Assembly: GCF_018310535.1 (NCBI RefSeq)
Contig: NZ_CP074102.1
Span: 558,001 to 622,000, forward strand
DNA: 64,000 bases
Reading direction: 5' to 3'
Origin: Streptomyces mirabilis
GTDB taxonomy: Bacteria; Actinomycetota; Actinomycetes; Streptomycetales; Streptomycetaceae
Part shown: positions 53,560-59,929 of the stretch, piece after piece
Position numbering within the stretch: the first letter of the stretch is position 1
Layout of the letters: each line of letters opens with the position of its first letter
Made by a program: the position numbers and the translations under genes
The notes under the pieces: generated by a model
The model's database searches: none
What the model was told of the DNA's origin: nothing
What the model saw: only the letters and a program-made list of their open reading frames with translations

Positions 53560-54921
53560 ATGGTCGCGGCACGACGGATTCCCACCTACTTCAGCCACAG
53601 CTATCGGCGGGAAGACCGCGATGTGAACGAGTTCTTCTGGCGCGCCTTCGAGGCGCACGGATTCGGGTTCACGGTCGACCCGAAGTCCGCCGGCGCGCTG
53701 TCGACCTGTCATCTGGAGATGATGATGCGGCGCAGTGCCTGCTTCGTCGGCGTGGTCACCCTGCGCCGGGATCAGCCCGCCTACAAGTGTTCGCCGTTCG
53801 TCGTCTACGAGTACGGACTGGCGGCCCGGGTGCTGGCGGCCCGGGCGATCAAACCCCTGCTGGTCTTCGTCGAGAAGGGCGTCCCCGGTTATCACTTCCC
53901 GAACGTCCAGGAGCGGTTCATCTTCGACCGGGACGAGCTGGACACGTACGACGGCTTCGAACAGCCGATCCGGCAGCTCGCCCTCAAGGCGCGGGGTTAC
54001 TCCTCCGCGGGCGATCAACTCGTCGGCGAGGTGGGGCTCGCGGTACCCGACACTCCCGCCTACCGGGCGGCGAAGCCCCTGATCACGCAGACCCTGGCGA
54101 AGTTCGGGTACGCCGTCAAAGAGGTGAAGGTCGATTTCACGGATCCGGCGGAGATCCCCCTCCAGCTCGACCCGCTCGACTTCGTCGTCATCGACATCAG
54201 TGACCATGAGCCTCTTGACCGGCTCTTCCACCTGCTTCTCGGCCGGTCCATCCCGACCCTGAACGTGATCCACCACGACCCCGCGAACGGTCCGCGGCCC
54301 CGGGTCCCGGACCTGGTCGTGGGCGAGACCCTGCGCCACGCCACCTTCGAGCAGGATCCCGTGCTGTGGTGGAACAGCCCCGGTGAATTCGCCGCCCGGC
54401 TGGAACAGCAACTGGAGCGGTTCGACCTCCCCCGGCAGCAGTTCCGCAACCTCGACGAGGGGATCGGCTACATCCGCAGCACCGGCCGCGCCGACGGCAA
54501 GATTTTCCTCAGCACGGCGGGACCGGACGACGCGCTGTCACGCGAGGTCGGACGTGCCCTCAAGCTCCAGAACTTCACCTTCTTCCACTACGTGTACAAC
54601 AACACGATCCCGCGCGGCTCGAAATGGCAGGACCGGCTGGAGCAGCAGCTCGCGGCCAGCCAGGTGTTCGTCCCGCTGGTGAGTCAGGCCTATTGGCGCA
54701 GCGAGTGGTGCCGACGCGAATTGGCGACCGCGCGTCGGCTCAGCGACGAGGGGCGGCTGACCATCATTCCCTATTTCCTCGACGGCAGTTCCGAGGAACT
54801 GATTCCCGAGCAGGGCGCCGACATCTCCGACCTGACCGAGGCCGAGCGGGTCGCCCTGATCGTCCAGGACATGGACGGCTTCTTCACCGGTCAGATCGCC
54901 TCCGACTACTCCGGAACGTGA
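53560..54921 (+). CDS. Double TIR-domain protein
   Basis: 453 residues, no signal or membrane segment. The C-terminal half (about 312-435) is a clear TIR domain: GKIFLSTAGPDDALSREVGR, WQDRLEQQLAASQVFVPLVS, and QAYWRSEWCRRELATARRLS with the putative NAD-cleaving Glu at residue 387. The N-terminal part (about 8-150) is a second, divergent TIR-like domain: IPTYFSHSYRREDRDVNEFF, CHLEMMMRRSACFVGVVTLR, SPFVVYEYGLAARVL with a Glu at residue 84 in the equivalent place. A third Rossmann-like segment lies between (LDFVVIDISDHEPLDRLFHL). TIR proteins of bacterial defence systems degrade NAD or make cyclic ADP-ribose signals. The flanking SLATT and RyR genes suggest a signal-and-effector system. Confidence 0.85.
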   Translation: MVAARRIPTYFSHSYRREDRDVNEFFWRAFEAHGFGFTVDPKSAGALSTCHLEMMMRRSACFVGVVTLRRDQPAYKCSPFVVYEYGLAARVLAARAIKPLLVFVEKGVPGYHFPNVQERFIFDRDELDTYDGFEQPIRQLALKARGYSSAGDQLVGEVGLAVPDTPAYRAAKPLITQTLAKFGYAVKEVKVDFTDPAEIPLQLDPLDFVVIDISDHEPLDRLFHLLLGRSIPTLNVIHHDPANGPRPRVPDLVVGETLRHATFEQDPVLWWNSPGEFAARLEQQLERFDLPRQQFRNLDEGIGYIRSTGRADGKIFLSTAGPDDALSREVGRALKLQNFTFFHYVYNNTIPRGSKWQDRLEQQLAASQVFVPLVSQAYWRSEWCRRELATARRLSDEGRLTIIPYFLDGSSEELIPEQGADISDLTEAERVALIVQDMDGFFTGQIASDYSGT

Positions 54922-54924
54922 GGC

Positions 54925-55221
54925 ATGGCAGAGAACGGCTGGACGCCCGCTCCCCTCGACACCAGCGGGATCGAACTCGACGCAGGCCTGCTGGCGCTCG
55001 TCGAGGAACTGGCGGAGAACGCGCATGCCCGCTGGGCTCGGCGCCGCTTCGCGGAAGGCTGGCGTCCCGGTGCGGAGCGCAGCGACACCGCGCTGACTCA
55101 TCCCCTCCTCGTCCCCTACCCGGAGCTACCGGAGCCGGAGAAGGAGTACGACCGGGAGCTCGCCGTGGAGACCCTCAAGGTCGTCCTCGGCCTCGGGTAC
55201 CGCATCGTCCCCCCGGCGTAG
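54925..55221 (+). CDS. RyR domain protein
   Basis: 98 residues, starting 3 bp after the TIR gene stop. It matches the RyR repeat pattern: LVEELAENAHARWARRRFAE, GWRPGAERSDTALTHPLLVPY, ELPEPEKEYDRELAVETLKV and VLGLGYRIVPPA. In particular the ENxHxxWAxxRxxxGW, HPxLVPYxELPExEKxYDR and ETLKxxLxLGY elements are the core of the domain known from ryanodine receptors and widespread as small prokaryotic proteins. In ryanodine receptors these repeats bind small ligands near the cytoplasmic surface. In bacteria they are predicted nucleotide or ligand sensors in conflict systems with TIR and SLATT. Third gene of the operon. Confidence 0.88.
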   Translation: MAENGWTPAPLDTSGIELDAGLLALVEELAENAHARWARRRFAEGWRPGAERSDTALTHPLLVPYPELPEPEKEYDRELAVETLKVVLGLGYRIVPPA

Positions 55222-55280
55222 ACCGCGGCACAGCGCCCCACACGGTGACGGCAGGCGGCGCCGGTCGGTCGAAAACGGGG

Positions 55281-55958
55281 TCAGGACCGTTCGCGCTCGT
55301 GGTACGTCTTGCGCGTGTGTTCCGTGTGGGCGCGCATGACCTGGGTGGCGCGGGGTTCGTCGCGGGCGGCGATGGCCGCGATGAGGTCGCGGTGCTCGAT
55401 CCAGGACTGGTGGCCGCGCTGCCGGGCGACCGGGGTGTAGTACCAGCGGACCCGGCGGTCGACCTGGGCGGCCAGCTCGGCGAGGACCGTGTTGCCCGCG
55501 AGTTCCATGACCTTCGCGTGGAAGCGGGCATTCATCGCGACCGCGCCGTCCACGTCGTCGGCGGCGACCGCACGCTCGCCCTCGGCGCACAGTTCCTCGA
55601 GTGCGGTGATGCCGGCGGTGCCCGCGTTGGCGGCGGCGAGCCGGGCGGCCTCGGCCTCCAGCAGCGTACGGACCGTGAGGAGCTGGTCGGCCTCCTCCTC
55701 GGTCGGCTCGTGCACGAAGGCGCCCTGGGCGGGCCGAAGATCGACCCACCCCTCCGTGTTCAGCCGCTGGAGCGCCTCGCGGACCGGCTGCCGGGAGACG
55801 CCGAGATGCCCGGCGAGCTCGCTCTCGACCAGGTGCTGGCCCGGCTGGAGGGCGCGGGTCGTGATGAGTTCGAGCAGCGCCTCGTAGACGCGGTCGCGCA
55901 GCGGGCCGGGCCGCTCGAGCTTGGGCACCGCCCCCGGCGGCAGTCCTGTCGACAACAT
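55281..55958 (-). CDS. GntR family regulator, FCD (FadR) type
   Basis: 225 residues from ATG at 55958 (AGGAGG nine bases upstream, which beats the longer frame). The winged-helix part (about 15-80; LRDRVYEALLELITTRALQP, LVESELAGHLGVSRQPVREA, LQRLNTEGWVDLRPAQGAFV) is followed by an FCD ligand domain (about 90-215) with the metal-ligand histidines in MNARFHAKVMELAGN, SWIEHRDLIAAIAARD and MRAHTEHTRK. FCD regulators sense small carboxylates. An operator-like sequence lies upstream of its own start (56029-56055), and related ones lie before the OFA transporter, the PanE/FDH operon and the distant oxc/frc operon, making this the likely oxalate/formate regulator. Confidence 0.92.
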   Translation of the reverse strand: MLSTGLPPGAVPKLERPGPLRDRVYEALLELITTRALQPGQHLVESELAGHLGVSRQPVREALQRLNTEGWVDLRPAQGAFVHEPTEEEADQLLTVRTLLEAEAARLAAANAGTAGITALEELCAEGERAVAADDVDGAVAMNARFHAKVMELAGNTVLAELAAQVDRRVRWYYTPVARQRGHQSWIEHRDLIAAIAARDEPRATQVMRAHTEHTRKTYHERERS

Positions 55959-56028
55959 CGCGGTCCCCTCCTGCCGAGCCATCCCGTCACCGCCACCGTC
56001 GCCGTCACCGGACAGCAGGTGTCAACAG

Positions 56029-56055
56029 ACAGTATCGATTGTCTTTCGTCTACAG
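56029..56055. promoter_or_regulatory. Operator-like site C upstream of the GntR gene
   Basis: ACAGTAT (56029-56035) and TCGTCTACAG (56046-56055) are the two elements of site A (where they abut at 23385-23401), here spaced 10 bp further apart, one helical turn. The site is centred about 85 bp upstream of the regulator start, in the place for autoregulation. Confidence 0.55.
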
Positions 56056-56120
56056 TCTACGGCGCACCATGGCCAGGCCCGGGGAGAGTCGGACGCGTCA
56101 CACCCGGGTGTCCGCGCACG

Positions 56121-57068
56121 TCAGGGGCAGCGGACGACCTGCCCCGCGTACGAGAGGTTGCCGCCGAAGCCGAAGAGGAGCACCGGGTCGCCGGTGCTGA
56201 TCTCGCCGCGTTCGACGAGCTTGGAGAAGGCGAGCGGGATGCTGGCGGCGGAGGTGTTCCCGGAGTCGACCACGTCACGCGCGACGACGGCGTTCACGGC
56301 GCCGATCTTCGCGGCGAGGGGTTCGATGATGCGTAGGTTCGCCTGGTGCAGAACGACCGCGGCGAGGTCCTCGGGCGCGAGCCCGGCCCGCTCGCAGGCC
56401 TGCCGGGCGATCGCCGGGAGTCGTGTCGTCGCCCAGCGGTAGACGCTCTGCCCCTCCTGCGCGAACCGCGGGGGCGTGCCCTCGATGCGTACGGCGTGCC
56501 CCATCTCGGGCACCGATCCCCACAGCACCGGCCCGATGCCGGGCTCGGCGCCGGGGGCGGCGGCCTCGACCACCGCGGCCCCCGCCCCGTCCCCGACGAG
56601 GACACAGGTCGTACGGTCGCTCCAGTCCGTGACCTCGGACATCTTGTCCGCGCCGATGACGAGGGCGCGGGTCGCCGCCCCCGCGCGCACGGCGTGGTCG
56701 GCGGTGGCGAGCGCGTGCGTGAAGCCCGCGCAGACCACGTTGACGTCCATCGCGGCCGGGGAGGGGACGCCGAGGCGGGCGGCGACCCGGGCGGCCATGT
56801 TCGGGGAGCGGTCGATCGCTGTGGAGGTCGCGACCAGTACCAGGTCGATGTCGCCCGAGGTCAGACCGGCCGCCGCGAGCGCTTTGGCCGCGGCGTGCGC
56901 GGCCAGCTCGTCCACGGGCTCGTCGGGACCGGCGATGTGGCGCGTGCGGATGCCCACCCGGCTCGTGATCCACTCGTCACTGGTGTCGACCAGGCCCGCC
57001 AGGTCCTCGTTGGTGAGTACCTTGGCGGGCTGGTAGTGGCCGACGGCCGCGATGCGTGAGCCGTTCAT
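56121..57068 (-). CDS. Beta-ketoacyl-ACP synthase III-like protein
   Basis: 315-residue thiolase-fold condensing enzyme. The catalytic triad is present: Cys in DVNVVCAGFTHAL, His in VVLHQANLRI and Asn in DSGNTSAASIPLAF. The N-terminus (IAAVGHYQPAKVLTNEDLAG, SDEWITSRVGIRTRHI) and the C-terminal GDPVLLFGFGGNLSYAGQVV are typical of KAS III. No acyl carrier or other fatty-acid genes are adjacent, so it is an orphan paralogue. It stands between the GntR gene and the OFA small-subunit gene. A role in the oxalate/formate locus is not apparent. Confidence 0.92.
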   Translation of the reverse strand: MNGSRIAAVGHYQPAKVLTNEDLAGLVDTSDEWITSRVGIRTRHIAGPDEPVDELAAHAAAKALAAAGLTSGDIDLVLVATSTAIDRSPNMAARVAARLGVPSPAAMDVNVVCAGFTHALATADHAVRAGAATRALVIGADKMSEVTDWSDRTTCVLVGDGAGAAVVEAAAPGAEPGIGPVLWGSVPEMGHAVRIEGTPPRFAQEGQSVYRWATTRLPAIARQACERAGLAPEDLAAVVLHQANLRIIEPLAAKIGAVNAVVARDVVDSGNTSAASIPLAFSKLVERGEISTGDPVLLFGFGGNLSYAGQVVRCP

Positions 57069-57248
57069 TGGGGGGTCTCCCTCATTGCCTTGGGTAGGGG
57101 GATCCTCCAGTCTGATCAGTGACTCACGGGTACGACGGCAGGTGTTGCCACAGGAAAGCGGCGTCAGGCTTGTCGGCTTCTGTCAGACCTTCGGACGTCC
57201 TGGCAACGTCCGCACGCACGCCCGGCGTCTGAATCCGTACGCCGGGCC

Positions 57249-57422
57249 CTATCCCGCGAACAGCTGCTTGGCCTTCAGGACGAGCTCGTACAGGCCGTAG
57301 CAGAGCGGCGCCCCCACCCACAGCCAGGCGAAGGCGATCAGTGGAATGGGGGTCCCCCCGCTCGAGCGAAGCCGAGAGTGGGGGAGGTCAGGCGGACTGC
57401 TGGGGCTGGACGGAGTCGTCAT
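57249..57422 (-). CDS. MFS transporter small subunit (OFA-associated)
   Basis: 57 residues, ATG at 57422. A proline/serine-rich lead (TTPSSPSSPPDLPHSRLRSS) and one hydrophobic helix (IPLIAFAWLWVGAPLCYGLY) are followed by ELVLKAKQLFAG. This is the pattern of the small single-pass 'MFS transporter small subunit' found behind OFA-type transporters in actinobacteria. Its first ~35 bp overlap the 3' end of the transporter gene in another frame, so the two are coupled. The two transporters at 28.7-31.5 kb lack such a partner nearby. Too short to be identified by sequence alone; context carries weight. Confidence 0.75.
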   Translation of the reverse strand: MTTPSSPSSPPDLPHSRLRSSGGTPIPLIAFAWLWVGAPLCYGLYELVLKAKQLFAG

Positions 57423-58725
57423 CGGCGGCCTCCCTCGGGGCGGGGATGTGGTGGCGGGCGTGTACGGGTCGCACCAGCTCATTGGCGACGAACCCGACGA
57501 CCAGCAGCCCGATCATGATCAGGAACGAGGTGTCGTAGAGCTGCGCACCGTGCTTGCCTGCTTCCTTCTGGCGGTCCGCGATCCAGTTGACGATCAGCGG
57601 GCCGAGGACGCCGGCCGTGGACCAGGCGGTGAGCAGCCGGCCGTGGATGGCGCCGACCTGGTAGGTGCCGAAGAGGTCCTTCAGGTAGGCGGGAATCGTC
57701 GCGAAGCCGCCGCCGTAGAAGGAGAGGATCACCAGGGCGCAGACGATGAACAGGGGCTTGGAGGAGTCCCCGAACTGCGAGATCAGCAGATACATGATCG
57801 CGCCCACGCCGAGGTAGACGCGGTAGATGTTCTTGCGGCCGATCAGGTCGGACGTGGAGGACCAGCCGATCCGGCCCGCCATGTTCGCGGCCGAGAGCAG
57901 CGCCACGAAGCCCGCGGCGGCGGAGACCGACACCGGGGTGGAGGTGTCCGCGAAGAAGTCCGTGATCATCGGGGCGGCCTTCTCCAGGATGCCGATGCCC
58001 GCGGTCACGTTCATGCAGAGCACGACCCACAGGCACCAGAACTGCGGGGTGCGCACGGCGCTGTTCGCGGACACCTGCACCCCGTCGAGCGGCGCGGGTC
58101 CGGCCTTGACCGGCGGTTTGTCGCCGCGCGGCACCCGCACCAGCAGGACGCCGAGCGTCATGAAGACGGCGTACGACAGCCCGTGCACGAGGAAGGCGAG
58201 CGCGATGCCGGAGGAGTCGGAACCGAAGGACTTCAGCATCTGCGCGGACCACGGCGAGGCGATGAGCGCACCGCCGCCGAAGCCCATGATCGCGATGCCG
58301 GTGGCCATGCCGGGCCGGTCCGGGAACCACTTGATCAGGGTCGACACGGGCGAGATGTAACCGATGCCGAGGCCGATGCCGCCGACGAAGCCGTAGCCGA
58401 ACACGATCAGCCAGTACTGCTCGGTGGCGGCGCCGAGCGAGGCGATCAGGAAGCCGGTGGAGAAGCAGACCAGGGCGACGGTCATCGCCCAGCGCGGTCC
58501 GTTGCGCTCGACGAGGGTGCCACCGAACGCGGCGGACAGTCCGAGCATGACGATGCCGAGCTGGAAGGGCAGCGCGCTCTGGGTCCCGCTGAGGCCGAGC
58601 GCGGATTCGAGCGGCGGCTTGAAGACGCTCCAGGCGTACGCCTGGCCGATGGAGAGGTGGACCGACAGTGCGGCGGGCGGGACGAGCCAGCGGCTCCAGC
58701 CGGGTGGCGCGACGGGGGGACTCAT
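57388..58725 (-). CDS. OFA-family MFS transporter 3
   Basis: 445 residues, twelve hydrophobic helices. The start is ATG at 58725 (MSPPVAPPGWSRWLVPPAAL); the frame runs further upstream but through the divergent promoter. OFA features: SIGQAYAWSVFKPPLESALG, GFVGGIGLGIGYISPVSTLI, KWFPDRPGMATGIAIMGFGG, PQFWCLWVVLCMNVTAGIGI, and YQVGAIHGRLLTAWSTAG. This is closer to the classical oxalate:formate antiporter pattern (SxGQAYAWSVF) than the tandem pair at 28.7 kb. It overlaps the small-subunit gene. Divergent from the PanE/FDH operon, with operator-like sites D and B in the 232-bp gap. Confidence 0.92.
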   Translation of the reverse strand: MSPPVAPPGWSRWLVPPAALSVHLSIGQAYAWSVFKPPLESALGLSGTQSALPFQLGIVMLGLSAAFGGTLVERNGPRWAMTVALVCFSTGFLIASLGAATEQYWLIVFGYGFVGGIGLGIGYISPVSTLIKWFPDRPGMATGIAIMGFGGGALIASPWSAQMLKSFGSDSSGIALAFLVHGLSYAVFMTLGVLLVRVPRGDKPPVKAGPAPLDGVQVSANSAVRTPQFWCLWVVLCMNVTAGIGILEKAAPMITDFFADTSTPVSVSAAAGFVALLSAANMAGRIGWSSTSDLIGRKNIYRVYLGVGAIMYLLISQFGDSSKPLFIVCALVILSFYGGGFATIPAYLKDLFGTYQVGAIHGRLLTAWSTAGVLGPLIVNWIADRQKEAGKHGAQLYDTSFLIMIGLLVVGFVANELVRPVHARHHIPAPREAADDDSVQPQQSA

Positions 58726-58778
58726 GATCCCGGACGATAGGAAGCGGTTGCCCGGTTGTGAAGCCGTTCGACACCAAC

Positions 58779-58793
58779 TCGTCGACGGTATGC
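58779..58793. promoter_or_regulatory. Operator-like site D upstream of OFA transporter 3
   Basis: TCGTCGACGGTATGC, 14 of 15 bases identical to 23392-23406 in the oxc/sucC promoter. It lies 54 bp before the transporter start. A TCGAC at 58768-58772 pairs with GTCGA at 58781-58785 across an 8-bp spacer. Confidence 0.6.
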
Positions 58794-58887
58794 GGTGAGC
58801 GGTATCCGTCGCGCGACGAACGGTCGGCGGGTCCTCGCGGTGGCCCGTCGAGGTGTTGCGCGAAGCCTTGCCGCCCCAAGTTCCATA

Positions 58888-58911
58888 CTGTAGACAATAT
58901 TTCGTCGACAG
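58888..58911. promoter_or_regulatory. Operator-like site B upstream of the PanE/FDH operon
   Basis: CTGTAGAC (58888-58895) and GTCGACAG (58904-58911), a 7-of-8 inverted repeat with the AT-rich 8-bp spacer AATATTTC, 46 bp before the PanE-like start. The right arm extends the TCGTCGACNG core shared with sites A and D and nearly with C. Confidence 0.65.
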
Positions 58912-58957
58912 AGTTCGGCAGTTCCTCGGTACCCTCGACCGAACGGAGCGAGCCACA

Positions 58958-59929
58958 GTGAAAGTCGCCGTTCTCGGCGCCGGTGCGATCGGCGCCTACG
59001 TCGGCGCCGCGCTGCACCGCGCCGGCGCCGATGTGCACCTCATCGCCCGTGGACCGCATCTTGCGGCCATGAGGCAGCACGGAGTCCAAGTCCTCAGTCC
59101 GCGCGGCGACTTCACCGCGCGCACCCACGCCACCGACGACCCGGCCGAGGTCGGCCCGGTCGACTACGTCCTGCTCGGCCTGAAGGCCAACTCGTACGCG
59201 GCGTGCGGGCCGCTGATCGAGCCTCTGCTGCACGACACCACGGCGGTGATCGCCGCCCAGAACGGCATCCCCTGGTGGTACTTCCACCGGCACGGCGGCC
59301 CGCACGACGGCCACCGTGTGGAGAGCGTGGACCCGGACGGCGCGGTCAGTGCGGTGCTCGCGCCCGAACGGGCCATCGGGTGTGTCGTGTACGCCGCGAC
59401 CGAGCTGGAAGGACCCGGCGTCGTACGGCACTTGGAAGGCACCCGGTTCTCCGTCGGCGAGCCCGACCGTTCCCTGTCCGAGCGGTGCGCGGCGTTCAGC
59501 GAGGCCATGACGGCAGGCGGCCTCAAGTGCCCGGTCGAACGGGATCTGCGCAACGACATCTGGCTCAAGCTGCTCGGCAACATCTCCTTCAACCCGATCA
59601 GCGCGCTGGCCCGCGCGACGATGCGGCAGATGTGCCTGCACGGCGGCACCCGCAAGGTCATCGAGATCATGATGACCGAGACGCTCGCGGTCGCCGAGGC
59701 GCTCGGCTGCGAGGTGGGCGTCTCCATCGAACGGCGGCTGGCCGGCGCCGAGCGCGTCGGCGACCACCGCACCTCCACTCTCCAGGACCTGGAGCGCGGC
59801 AAGCCGCTCGAACTGGACGTACTGCTGGCGGCGGTCGTCGAGCTGGCGGACATCACCGGCGTCGAGGTGCCCACCCTGCGCACCGTCCACGCCATCTCGG
59901 ACCTGCTCGCGCTGAGGAGTGCCGCATGA
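58958..59929 (+). CDS. PanE/ApbA-family reductase (candidate oxalyl-CoA reductase)
   Basis: 323 residues from GTG at 58958 (GGAG upstream). NADP-type Rossmann domain (VAVLGAGAIGAYVGAALHRA), LIARGPHLAAMRQHGVQV, VLLGLKANSYAACGPLIEPL, AAQNGIPWWYFHRHGGPHDG, and a C-terminal helical domain with KLLGNISFNPISALARATMR and DHRTSTLQDLERGKPLELDV (the conserved region containing the catalytic Lys/Ser/Glu). The family's classical reaction is ketopantoate reduction. However, in Methylobacterium extorquens the PanE2 homologue was shown to reduce oxalyl-CoA to glyoxylate during oxalate growth. Its start-to-end coupling to formate dehydrogenase (ATGA overlap) and the oxalate regulon signs favour that role. 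Confidence 0.85.
   Translation: MKVAVLGAGAIGAYVGAALHRAGADVHLIARGPHLAAMRQHGVQVLSPRGDFTARTHATDDPAEVGPVDYVLLGLKANSYAACGPLIEPLLHDTTAVIAAQNGIPWWYFHRHGGPHDGHRVESVDPDGAVSAVLAPERAIGCVVYAATELEGPGVVRHLEGTRFSVGEPDRSLSERCAAFSEAMTAGGLKCPVERDLRNDIWLKLLGNISFNPISALARATMRQMCLHGGTRKVIEIMMTETLAVAEALGCEVGVSIERRLAGAERVGDHRTSTLQDLERGKPLELDVLLAAVVELADITGVEVPTLRTVHAISDLLALRSAA

Noticed and set aside
51770..55221. LtrA as a fourth member of the TIR/SLATT operon
   Set aside because: A 74-bp gap with a separate ribosome site, no overlap, and LtrA is widespread without such neighbours; treated as independent.
55222..55280. Terminator between the RyR gene and the convergent GntR gene
   Set aside because: Only short GC inverted matches are present; no stem comparable to the other terminators in the window.
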